Shown here piece after piece: positions 60,401 to 64,000 of a DNA stretch of 64,000 bases. The notes under the pieces were generated by a model that was given only the letters and a program-made list of their open reading frames with translations, ran no database searches and was not told the DNA's origin. The first letter of the stretch is position 1. Each line of letters starts with the position of its first letter. Made by a program: the position numbers and the translations under genes. The DNA is from Limnephilus marmoratus (Eukaryota; Arthropoda; Insecta; Trichoptera; Limnephilidae), in contig OU862920.1 of NCBI GenBank assembly GCA_917880885.1, positions 43,249,019-43,313,018 of the forward strand, given 5' to 3'.

Positions 60401-63400
60401 CATGTGCAAGGCAATCAATGCTGTTGGAGAAGCCGTCACTACTAGCTCTGTGAGAGTAGATGGTTAGTATTATCATAAATTTGTGATTGTTAGTTATGTT
60501 GTCTTTTCAGTAACATCATATATAATGCTATAAATTATAATCCTCCTGTTAATTATCATCTTTCTTCATGCTTTCAGCCAAGGCCGGTCTATACCTAGAC
60601 ACACTTGATGAACAGCGTCTCAAGAAAATCCGCGAACTTGAAAACTATGAGAGACCAACAAAGGTCGATATTGAAAAACCAGGTCAAAGGCCCGTGTTCC
60701 TTACAGCGCTCACCAGCTTAGAAAATCTCAAGGAGAGCGACAGGGCCCACTTCGAGTGCAGGGTTGAACCAATCAATGATCCTGACTTGAAGATTGAATG
60801 GTTCTTGAACGGAAACATCATCCGCGCTGGACATCGTTATAGAACCACACATGATTTCGGATATGTAGCAATGGATATTCTTTATGCGTACTCCGAGGAT
60901 TCAGGTACCTACATGTGCAAAGCAACCAATAAACTTGGAGAAGCTGTGAACACATGCAACCTCAAGGTTGCAAGTAAGTATATTTATTTCAAATTTAAGA
61001 TTTTTGACTTTCCTCGCTATAGAATGTTAAACAACCGATATTATTTTTAATGCCTTTTTTTAATTGAATTTAAAATTATGTTAAAACTTTTTTAGCACAC
61101 AAGAGTATTATCTTCGACACACAACATCCTAATGGTCTGGAAAAAATCAGACTGCTTGAAGCTGCAGGCCGACCATCCAGATTAGAGGTAGAAGAACCAA
61201 TTGTTGGACCACCGAGGATGGTGACCGAACTTCGTGGCACCACTCACGTATTTGAGGGACAAGCAGCTCACTTCGAATGCCAAGTCGAGCCTGTGCATGA
61301 TCCTAACCTAAGGATTGAATTCTATCATAATGGAAAGGCATTGCAATCGGCTTCCAGATTCCACATCACATTCGACTTTGGATACGTGTCTCTGGATATT
61401 CAGCATGCAGTTCCCGAAGATGCAGGAGAATATTCCGTCAAAGCCATCAATGCATTAGGACAATGCACTTCAGCAATTTCCATGACGGTTACTGCTAAAG
61501 GAAGCATTATTTCAGAATCACAGAGGCCAGAAGGTCTGGAAAAGATTCGAGAATTGGAAGCAAATGAGCCATTTAAAAGGCCTGAAGTTACTGACCCAGT
61601 CACAAGGCAACGTCCTGTATTCACGCAACCCCTGCAGAATATTGATAATATTCTTGAATCACAAACTGCTCACTTTGACTGTCGACTTATCCCAGTAGGC
61701 GACCCAACTCTTAAGGTCGAATGGTACAGAAACGAGAAGCTGTTGGAAGACAGTTCAAGAATCACTAAAACTCATGATTTCGGCTTTGTGTCCATGACCA
61801 TCTCTCACATTCGTGAAGAAGATGAAGGAGTGTACATTTGCAGGGCGTCTAACGCACTGGGTGAAGCTGTTACCACAGCAGCTATGAGGATTAAATGTAC
61901 GTATTACTTAATTTCCTCTAACAATTTTAGTAACTGAATCGAAAGAACGACAATAATTCTCAAATTTGTATAAAACGAACTTATGTACTTTTTTAATTAA
62001 TTTTGACAAATTTTTTATTTATTTACAGCTAAGGCCGCCATTCAACTGGAAACGCAACATCCGGAAGGAATGAAGAAAATATTGAGACTGGAAGAGGCTC
62101 ATCCCGAACGTGCTGAAGAGCCAGAACAAAGATTCGAGAAGCCAATATTCACACAGATCTTAACTGGTCCGTCCGAATTGTGGGAAGGGCAGCATGCCCA
62201 TTACGAAGCCCGCGTGGTACCAGTTGGGGATCCCAGTCTCAGATTCGAGTGGTTTATAAACGGCGTTGAACTAAAAATGGGTAAGTTTAACGGTATTTTT
62301 TATAAATATAAGAATCTGCATAGGTCAAAAGTGATAAGAAAATATTAGCGCAAGTGCTTTGATATTTTCGTATTGTTATTATTTTTAATTTTTGTGTTTC
62401 GTAGAATTCCATGATTGTTCTAACAAAAACAAATAATTATTGGATTCTAAATTACACAAAAATTATATTTTAATATTTAAAAAAAATAAAGGTATTTGTT
62501 TGTTAACAAGCTACAGTAAACGTAAATAATCACAATAATAAATTAAAAATAATTTTCTAGGTTCACGATTCCGAACTACTCATGATTTCGGATTCGTTAC
62601 ATTGGATATCAATTCGGTTGTATCTGATGATTCTGGATTGTACATGTGCAAGGCTATCAACAATTCAGGAAGCACTGTTTCTTCTATTGCTTTGAAGGTT
62701 AAATCCAAATCAACAATCATTGGTGATTCTCAGCGACCAGAATCTTGGGAACAAATTCAGTTGAAGGAAGCTGCAAGGAACCGCGTTCCCGACATGTTTG
62801 TCGATACCGCCCCATCGCAAGCACCAATCTTTACAACCCATCTCTTGAGCTACGACAAGTTGGTAGAAGGACAACATGTGCACCTCGAAGCACAAGTTGA
62901 ACCTAGAACTGACCCGAATCTCAGAATCGAATGGTTCAAGAACGGAATTTCTCTAACTACCGGATCAAGGTTGAAGAGCACATTCGATTTTGGTTTAGTA
63001 ACCCTTTCAATTAATGGGTTACGCGAAGATGATTCAGGCATTTACACATGCAAAGCTACTAACCTTCTCGGTGAAGCCGTATCCACATCTTCTATTAAAA
63101 TTGAGGATCGTCACTGGCTTCTGGGAGATACTCTTCACCCAGAATCTTTGGACCGCATCGGCAGCTTAGAGCAGCCGAAGTCTGCCAAACCTGAAAGTCA
63201 AGAACCGACTTATGAGTCTCCAGTATTCATAACTCATCTTAATAATATTGTTTGCCAAGAAGCCGACAATATTCACTTCGAATGTAATGTTGAACCATCT
63301 AGAGATCCAACACTTAAAATTGAATGGTTCGTCAACGGAAAGCCTCTTCCATCGGGATCCAGATATAAAACTACACATGACTTTGGATACGTGTCATTAG

Positions 63401-64000
63401 ATGTTACACACACATATGAGGAGGACTCTGGAATTTACACAGCAAAGGCAACAAACAACAGGGGCTCAGCTACTACTTCCGGCACTCTGCGTTGCACTGC
63501 AGGTGAAAATATCTACAGACAAACACAGCACCCGCAAGGAAAGGCTGGTTTAGATGCAGTCAACGAAGCCGAAGGAGCTATTGCAAACAAATACGCTCGC
63601 CAAACTTCGGCACCTGAAGCAGATTTCGATAAACCAACATGGGTCATTCCATTCACATCAGAAATAGAACTTGTAGAAGCTAATGCGTTGCATTTGGAAG
63701 GACAAGTTGAACCCAAAAACGACCCCAACCTTAAAATCGAATGGTATCTTAACGGTAAGGTATTGGAACATGGTTCTCGTTTTAAGATGACCAGTGACTT
63801 TGGTTTTGTTACATTAGATGTGACCGATATATACGAGCGAGATAGCGGAATTTACACCTGCAAAGCATACAACAAGAGAGGAGAAGCCTTCACATCGTCG
63901 TCTATCAGCTGCATTACAAAGGAAAATCTGATCGAACGCACTCAACATCCTAAAGGTGCCCAGGGAATGGAAAAGATTCAAAGCCTGGAAGACTCGTTGA
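24346..64000 (+). CDS. sls: sallimus/kettin (insect titin-like protein), 5' part, 12 exons, 3'-incomplete
   Basis: Spliced CDS: 24346-24469, 52522-54346, 54890-55119, 55205-56569, 57315-59171, 59284-59427, 59529-59930, 60064-60462, 60578-60973, 61096-61896, 62029-62280, 62561 to beyond 64000. It encodes about 3,078 residues with 22 Ig domains and no stop. Known role of the family: giant modular protein at the sarcomere Z-disc/I-band, binding actin and giving passive stiffness. Seen: all introns are GT-AG; every junction restores frame; domains from Ig5 on repeat the pattern P.F...L....EG...HFE....P..DP...VEW..NG followed by FGYVALD and EDSG.Y.C.A.N..GEA, separated by about 35-residue linkers with a LEKIQ.LED motif. 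That spacing is kettin's. The order of unique linkers (PRPTKIIQPE into PAPGPEIIYLRHVERAKP) fits insect sallimus as I remember it. The start ATG has the insect-like context ACAAAATG. Downstream Ig/PEVK/Fn3 parts are outside the window. Confidence 0.95.
24480..26940. other. Intron 1 proximal part, no feature supported
   Basis: No repeats of the families above; possibly regulatory. Confidence 0.4.
26950..27410 (+). promoter_or_regulatory. TATA-containing single-copy island in sls intron 1
   Basis: TATATAAG at about 27238-27245 in a GC-richer context (GCACTTGGGCGGGTGGG before it), with AACAGTGAAAG about 60 bp downstream and a strong donor-like CCAG|GTGAGA at about 27138. The 131-codon open frame at 26914-27309 spans the TATA and is probably incidental. 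Confidence 0.3.
28470..29105. mobile_element. Inverted-repeat element with a family A copy inside
   Basis: Left arm TTTCACGGAAATTCAAATG...AAATAGCCATTCAGCGCC (28487-28540) and right arm AAATGGCGCTAAATGGCC...AGTTTCTGCGAAACAA (29022-29085) are inverted. Family A copy 8 lies between them. Confidence 0.65.
28758..29012 (+). repeat. Family A element, copy 8 (type II core)
   Basis: ATCGAGTGCAGTTTACATG start; core repeats CTCAACCAATA twice and ATAATCAAAG twice (internal duplication); degraded right end. Confidence 0.8.
29500..29660. promoter_or_regulatory. GC-richer single-copy stretch in intron 1
   Basis: AGTCGGCGGTACCGTTTCGC to AACTGGTCGGACGAGACCGC stands out from its AT-rich surroundings; possible conserved element, no motif identified. 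Confidence 0.2.
30497..30985. mobile_element. Family C element with inverted ends
   Basis: Left end AAGACAAAATTAGCGAAACTC and right end GAGTTTCGC-like GGGTTTCGCTAATATTGTCT are inverted. The left arm has a minus-strand tRNA-like segment (30635-30560: GACACATTAGCTCAATTAG, B box GGTTCGAGTACC); the right arm keeps only GGGTTCGAATCCTAGGTGTG. Confidence 0.8.
31500..31736 (-). repeat. Family A element, copy 9, with internal duplication
   Basis: TTGAAGTGAAAACTTC start. The block CGGTCTC(T/C)(T/C)CTTTGTGCGGTG occurs twice about 40 bp apart. Ends GGCTTCACTTC. Confidence 0.85.
32150..33270. repeat. 118-bp satellite, two blocks around a 310-bp insert
   Basis: Period about 117-118 bp, with recurrent TGTAACTTTAGCATTGC, CACCATAAAATCAC, TCACATTAACTTAGCATTTA, GCGCCAAAGTGCACATCAGC. 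Block 1 is about 32150-32633, block 2 about 32946-33270. The first units are the most diverged. Confidence 0.85.
32636..32946. mobile_element. Possible TIR insertion in the satellite
   Basis: Begins GTCTGCTTG and ends CAAGCAGAC (9-bp inverse), about 310 bp of unrelated sequence. No target duplication and a few satellite bases are missing. Confidence 0.4.
33985..34330. repeat. Degenerate about 40-bp tandem repeat
   Basis: About eight copies based on TTAGCTTGACAAAGTTAATA and AATGTCAAAACGTTAAT. The lysine/leucine-rich open frames on both strands here are by-products. Confidence 0.75.
34600..35110. promoter_or_regulatory. GC-richer single-copy island in intron 1
   Basis: About 500 bp without visible repeats (CTTACGCGACACTCGCGAGC, AGAACCGACCAAGGGGAAAC). 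Open frames of 74 and 61 codons lack convincing splice sites. Candidate enhancer or promoter. Confidence 0.25.
35111..36950. other. Intron 1, no gene seen
   Basis: Mostly single-copy AT-rich sequence. Confidence 0.4.
36477..36513 (+). repeat. Short tandem duplication
   Basis: GATCCTTACACATATAA occurs twice in direct succession. Confidence 0.9.
36961..37115. repeat. 34-bp inverted repeat hairpin
   Basis: CACAGAACTTTAACAATTCA... (36961-36994) against its inverse (37082-37115) with about two mismatches; loop about 87 bp. Confidence 0.85.
37281..37545 (+). repeat. Family A element, copy 10 (type II core)
   Basis: TTGAGTGCAGTTTACACGCG start, two AACCAATA/GCGCAG-type blocks, ends GGGGCTATATAAGTTTCACTTC. 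Confidence 0.85.
37780..38110 (+). promoter_or_regulatory. Single-copy island with a MEF2/TATA-type motif
   Basis: TTATAAATAG at 37827-37836 fits both the MEF2 consensus (YTAWWWWTAR) and a TATA box; CCTCAGC lies about 35 bp downstream. No repeats seen to about 38100. In a muscle gene intron this is a reasonable enhancer or internal promoter candidate. Confidence 0.3.
38905..39422 (+). mobile_element. Diverged family C element split by a family A copy
   Basis: 38930-39017 matches the TTGACTTTTCTACTAGTCTAGGATGAAT region of family C and 39330-39422 matches its CGTTTGAGACTCGCTAATAT end; family A copy 11 lies between. Confidence 0.65.
39018..39242 (-). repeat. Family A element, copy 11
   Basis: TTGAGTGAAAATTCCATTAG start, type I core, ends TTTCATTTCTACCGCG...TGCACACTC. 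Confidence 0.85.
39657..39722 (+). repeat. Tandem duplication of a 36-bp AT-rich unit
   Basis: GACGTATAATAACGATAATA occurs twice in succession. Confidence 0.85.
39725..41020. other. Intron 1, AT-rich, no feature supported
   Basis: Overlapping Lys/Phe-rich frames at 40438-40698 on both strands are chance. Confidence 0.5.
41027..41254 (+). repeat. Family A element, copy 12 (peptide-segment core)
   Basis: Left end of family A (GTGTACAATTCACACACGG), then the same segment as 14930-15045 (minus-strand reading near NMQKIIIHIDK, with a stop), ending TTTTTCGCTTCAAAAA. Confidence 0.75.
42195..42751 (-). repeat. Family A long form, copy 13
   Basis: TTTGAAGTGAAAACTTC start and GTTTCACTTCTACCGTG end, about 557 bp. 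Contains a plus-strand tRNA-like module (42393-42463) and an open frame from 42524 with LEFDDKNMEKI and IHIDKNK, the counterpart of copy 4 in the opposite orientation. Confidence 0.82.
42393..42463 (+). repeat. tRNA-like module in family A long form
   Basis: A-box-like TAGCGGTATAAAG (42397-42409) and B box GGATCGAATCC (42450-42460) at tRNA-like spacing. No convincing anticodon arm, so a SINE-type head. Confidence 0.6.
43747..43937 (+). repeat. Family A element, copy 14
   Basis: Shortened type I core; ends GGTGCTAAAGAAGTTTTCACT. Confidence 0.85.
43940..45449. other. Intron 1, AT-rich, no feature supported
   Basis: 115-codon minus frame at 45010-45357 has no recognised domain. Confidence 0.5.
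45450..45622. mobile_element. Foldback Penelope-like fragment with a hammerhead-like core
   Basis: Left arm TTCGTTATTTGTTTTTGGGG and right arm CCCCAAAAACAAATAACGAA are inverted. Inside (plus strand): CTGATGA 45525-45531, stem II TG(G)ACA/TGTCA, GAAA 45552-45555, then CATTGG. Stem III and stem I are decayed. Confidence 0.65.
45916..46112 (+). repeat. Family A element, copy 15
   Basis: Type I core lacking the AAATCCTATAGATGT stretch; ends GTTAAAGAAGTTTTAATTTC. Confidence 0.85.
46762..46945. mobile_element. 70-bp-arm palindrome, Penelope-like
   Basis: Arms 46762-46831 and 46852-46921 are exact inverses (GAATAACTGATTACTTTGTA...). The spacer and right arm read TTTGAAGA...GAAACATGTTG, a hammerhead-like order with the first core C changed to T. 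Followed by GCCACAAAGTAATTTTGCG. Confidence 0.8.
46950..47885. other. Intron 1, no feature supported
   Basis: Nothing recognised. Confidence 0.5.
47890..48235 (+). promoter_or_regulatory. CpG-rich island in sls intron 1, possible alternative promoter/first exon
   Basis: 48040-48220 is strongly CpG-rich (GGCGGCGGTCGGGCGGCCGC). It holds TGCGCATGCGCC at 48119-48130 (NRF-1-like palindrome), an ATG at 48081 opening a 32-codon frame, and a donor-like CCCACAG|GTGGAA at 48221. A transcript starting here and splicing to exon 2 could use the in-frame ATG in exon 2 before the first Ig (SSMGTVERV). Confidence 0.4.
48340..48376 (-). repeat. RTE-type 3' tail fragment
   Basis: CTAGCTGATGTCCCCCGCAT then TTTCCCGGGCTTTAT, the reverse of the usual CCCGGG..CAGCTAG tail. 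Confidence 0.55.
48380..48645 (-). repeat. Family A element, copy 16 (type II core)
   Basis: TTTGAAGGGAAATTTCTTAA start; core has a unique insertion CCTACGTACAGAACCTACGT; ends TTTTACTTCTACCGCGTG. Confidence 0.82.
48660..49050 (-). repeat. Retroelement tail with an inserted hairpin MITE
   Basis: AAAATTTCATCAAGCAGCAT and GTGCAAAATTTCATCAAACTCGC are RTE-like tail blocks. Between them 48783-48935 is a hairpin with arms of about 55 bp (GGTGGGTTTCTTCATTTACC...). TTA lies at both junctions, a possible target duplication. Confidence 0.7.
49556..49775 (+). repeat. Family A element, copy 17
   Basis: Type I core with a tandem duplication of CTCTTTTTAGTGGC; ends GCTAAAGAAGTTTTCACTTC. Confidence 0.87.
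50451..50635. mobile_element. MITE (185 bp)
   Basis: Ends ACAGAGGGGGTATTTCACC and, inverted, ACAGGGGATTTCACC; arms continue (CTCTTGATAGCTTATTCAT / CTCTTAATAGCTTATTCAT) for about 40 bp. No clear target duplication. Confidence 0.8.
50964..51128 (+). repeat. 41-bp minisatellite, four units
   Basis: Units of 41, 41, 40 and about 42 bp: ATGGAGTGGTCAAGACTTAA then CTCGATAGGTACCTACTGATC, with few mismatches. Confidence 0.95.
51712..52466 (+). repeat. 379-bp direct tandem duplication before sls exon 2
   Basis: 51712-52090 and 52091-52466 differ at only a few positions. Both begin GTGTAGTCAGGTATTGACTC and end AAAAAAACATATTTATT. Each keeps a 66-codon minus-strand frame (51930-51730, 52309-52109), but with no recognised domain. 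Confidence 0.95.
52522..54346 (+). CDS. sls: sls exon 2: pentapeptide repeat and Ig1-Ig4 (residues 42-650)
   Basis: After about twelve residues the exon encodes seven Ser-Gly-rich pentapeptides (residues 54-88), then Ig1 (about 116-210, from PPIFEQIFKNARFAQGGN), a unique linker of about 100 residues containing FKVDTFEYRLLREVSFRE, Ig2 (53329-53607), Ig3 (53701-53985) and Ig4 (53999-54285). Ig3 has both canonical cysteines (FDC and TCVA); Ig1 and Ig4 keep only the second; Ig2 has neither. The donor is CCTGA|GTACGT at 54347, phase 2, completed by the G that opens exon 3 to give Glu. If that donor is not used, the frame continues 13 residues into the intron and stops at 54387-54389. Confidence 0.93.
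52557..52661 (+). repeat. 15-bp coding minisatellite (7 units) in sls exon 2
   Basis: Seven units of 15 bp based on TCCGGCGTCACATCG encode SGVTS, SGVTS, SGGTT, SGVTT, SGVTS, SGVIS, SGVST. The array is CpG-rich, unlike its AT-rich surroundings. The opposite strand is also open across it (a repeated T-P-D pattern), which is a by-product of the repeat, not a gene. Confidence 0.95.
54347..54889 (+). other. sls intron 2 with an inserted inverted-repeat element
   Basis: 543-bp intron, donor GTACGT, acceptor TTTTCAAATTGTTACAG. Nearly half of it is a MITE-like element (54453-54687). Confidence 0.9.
54453..54687. mobile_element. MITE-like inverted-repeat element in sls intron 2
   Basis: The left end begins CACAGTCGAGCGATAAGG and continues into GGATAACTTTCGGTAACTTC; the right end is the inverse, ending AAGTTATCC...ATTGATCGACCGTG. 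The arms pair over roughly 60 bp with gaps. A diverged relative of its inner part lies at 10160-10245, sharing TATCGGTAACTTGTC-type sequence and a CGCCAACGAA block. No clear target-site duplication was seen. Confidence 0.7.
54890..55119 (+). CDS. sls: sls exon 3: linker and first half of Ig5 (residues 650-727)
   Basis: Encodes PAPGPEIIYLRHVERAKP, a segment characteristic of insect sallimus, then YPPPQFIIPLQN and the N-terminal half of Ig5 up to GQPLEA. Enters at phase 2 and leaves at phase 1 at GCAA|GTAAGT. The intron splits Ig5 in the middle of the fold. Confidence 0.93.
55205..56569 (+). CDS. sls: sls exon 4: second half of Ig5, Ig6-Ig8 (residues 727-1182)
   Basis: 1,365 nt, phase 1 at both ends. 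It completes Ig5 (SRTTSTFKFGYIALDL), then encodes Ig6 (from RPQFIRPLQELGELQEG), Ig7 (from HPEFKTPIKDQLSIREG) and Ig8 (from KPRFLGILKGTTKIVEG), with kettin linkers between. Ig6 and Ig8 lack both canonical Ig cysteines (HFEAQL/YTVRA and HFEARV/YTVVA). Donor CAAA|GTGAGT. Confidence 0.95.
56570..57314 (+). other. sls intron 4 containing Penelope-like debris
   Basis: 745 bp. Its centre (about 56850-57150) holds a hammerhead-like motif on the minus strand and two further GTTTCGAAACC-type blocks, with a CCACAAAGTAAATTTTC tail like those next to the palindromes at 17.0 and 46.9 kb. Confidence 0.85.
56868..56915 (-). ncRNA. Hammerhead-ribozyme-like motif in sls intron 4, antisense
   Basis: Minus strand: TTTACC, core CTGAAGA (56907-56901), stem II GAACG/CGTTC with bulge (56900-56886), GAAACCGGTC (56885-56876) identical to that at 16994-17003, then GGATTTAC. 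Stem I has two G-C pairs next to the core, then mismatches. Confidence 0.55.
57315..59171 (+). CDS. sls: sls exon 5: Ig9-Ig12 and first half of Ig13 (residues 1182-1801)
   Basis: 1,857 nt, phase 1 at both ends. The exon opens with TRSSIDTSSIHKGLYEKT, a linker typical of insect kettin, then Ig9 (KPIFVQPLSDPNPVSEG), Ig10 (APQFSRSLHNIEIIEG), Ig11 (KPRFVTKPKSLENTLES), Ig12 (VPIFTTSLKNVEIKEG) and the first half of Ig13 to PIES. Ig10, 11 and 12 carry both canonical cysteines. Donor T|GTAAGT. The reading frame is open from the acceptor, upstream of the first in-frame ATG at 57371. Confidence 0.95.
59284..59427 (+). CDS. sls: sls exon 6: second half of Ig13 (residues 1801-1849)
   Basis: 144 nt, phase 1 at both ends. 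Encodes NRLTTMHDFGYVALNMKY, VNPEDSGSYTCRA and NELGEAVTSSTLFVQ, completing Ig13. Acceptor TGTTTGCAG, donor T|GTAATA. Confidence 0.94.
59529..59930 (+). CDS. sls: sls exon 7: linker and Ig14 (residues 1849-1983)
   Basis: 402 nt, one linker plus one Ig module (QHESALEKIRQLED then APRFITQLNGPTNLVEG), phase 1 at both ends, so it can be skipped or duplicated without breaking frame. Both canonical cysteines present (HYECRI, YTCRA). Donor T|GTAAGT. Confidence 0.95.
60064..60462 (+). CDS. sls: sls exon 8: linker and Ig15 (residues 1983-2116)
   Basis: 399 nt, phase 1 at both ends, single linker-Ig module (KPQFGRPLKNVQVNEG; FGFVALDILYAYGEDTG). The B-strand cysteine is replaced (HLEATL). The acceptor is preceded by a weak pyrimidine tract; donor G|GTTAGT is suboptimal. 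Confidence 0.93.
60578..60973 (+). CDS. sls: sls exon 9: linker and Ig16 (residues 2116-2248)
   Basis: 396 nt, phase 1 at both ends. Linker LDTLDEQRLKKIRELENY then Ig16 (RPVFLTALTSLENLKES) with both cysteines (HFECRV, YMCKA). Acceptor CTTTCAG, donor A|GTAAGT. Confidence 0.94.
61096..61896 (+). CDS. sls: sls exon 10: Ig17 and Ig18 (residues 2248-2515)
   Basis: 801 nt, two linker-Ig modules, phase 1 at both ends. Ig17 begins PPRMVTELRGTTHVFEG and has the unusual RIEFYHNGK in place of VEW; Ig18 begins RPVFTQPLQNIDNILES. Acceptor CTTTTTTAG, donor T|GTACGT. Confidence 0.95.
62029..62280 (+). CDS. sls: sls exon 11: linker and first half of Ig19 (residues 2515-2599)
   Basis: 252 nt, phase 1 at both ends. 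Linker TQHPEGMKKILRLEEAHPE, then Ig19 (KPIFTQILTGPSELWEG) to GVELKM. Donor G|GTAAGT; without splicing the frame stops at 62346-62348. Confidence 0.94.
62561..64000 (+). CDS. sls: sls exon 12: second half of Ig19, Ig20-Ig22 (from residue 2599, runs off the window)
   Basis: Acceptor AATTTTCTAG; first two bases complete a Gly codon. The frame is open to the last base. It completes Ig19 (SRFRTTHDFGFVTLDI), then Ig20 (APIFTTHLLSYDKLVEG), Ig21 (SPVFITHLNNIVCQEAD) and Ig22 (KPTWVIPFTSEIELVEA), and ends inside the next linker (ERTQHPKGAQGMEKIQSLED). More kettin Ig repeats are expected beyond 64000. Confidence 0.95.

Noticed and set aside
53529..63728. Minus-strand frames of 60-154 codons across the sls exons
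   Set aside because: Antisense shadows of the Ig-coding sequence.
1..64000. CRISPR array, bacterial operons, phage genes
   Set aside because: Spliced eukaryotic gene and eukaryotic transposons throughout; tandem repeats lack unique spacers of CRISPR type.

Overview
The window looks like AT-rich insect nuclear DNA, most probably lepidopteran. It carries one recognisable host gene, the 5' part of a sallimus/kettin (insect titin-like) gene on the + strand, set in a landscape crowded with transposons. The gene call rests on a run of 22 immunoglobulin domains with the kettin spacing (about 95-residue Ig plus about 35-residue linker containing QHP/QHE..LEKIQ.LED motifs). The taxon is an inference from AT content, repeat types and gene sequence; it cannot be proved from this window.

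Layout. 1-23.9 kb: upstream of the gene. It holds a decayed mariner with TA target duplication (4.05-4.98 kb), a non-autonomous hAT with a perfect 8-bp duplication (7.44-8.82 kb), a hAT-like element inserted into an older repeat (19.18-20.08 kb), tRNA-derived SINE copies, tRNA-like foldback elements, many copies of a short element with GAAGTGAAA/TTTCACTTC ends, a near-perfect palindrome encoding two hammerhead-ribozyme-like motifs (16.86-17.05 kb), and a possible minus-strand first coding exon at 1.86-1.99 kb. 23.9-24.35 kb: GC-rich promoter/leader candidate. 24,346-24,469: first coding exon. 24,470-52,521: a 28-kb first intron with several GC-rich or TATA-containing islands that could be alternative promoters or enhancers, a 118-bp satellite, minisatellites and further mobile elements. 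52,522-64,000: eleven further exons, the last running off the window.

The twelve exons join in frame (junction phases 1, 2, then 1 for all later junctions) into about 3,078 residues: a Gln/Glu/Arg-rich N-terminal tail, a seven-fold Ser-Gly-Val-Thr-Ser-type pentapeptide repeat, four N-terminal Ig domains with unique linkers, then kettin-type Ig repeats 5-22. In known insects this protein anchors at the Z-disc and spans the I-band, binding actin and linking thin filaments towards myosin; the rest of the gene lies beyond the right edge.

The most unusual content is RNA- and repeat-based: hammerhead-ribozyme-like motifs of the type known in Penelope-like retroelements (three good, two decayed), a repeat family that carries both a tRNA-like module and a recurring peptide-coding segment, and a lineage-type coding minisatellite at the start of the titin-like protein.
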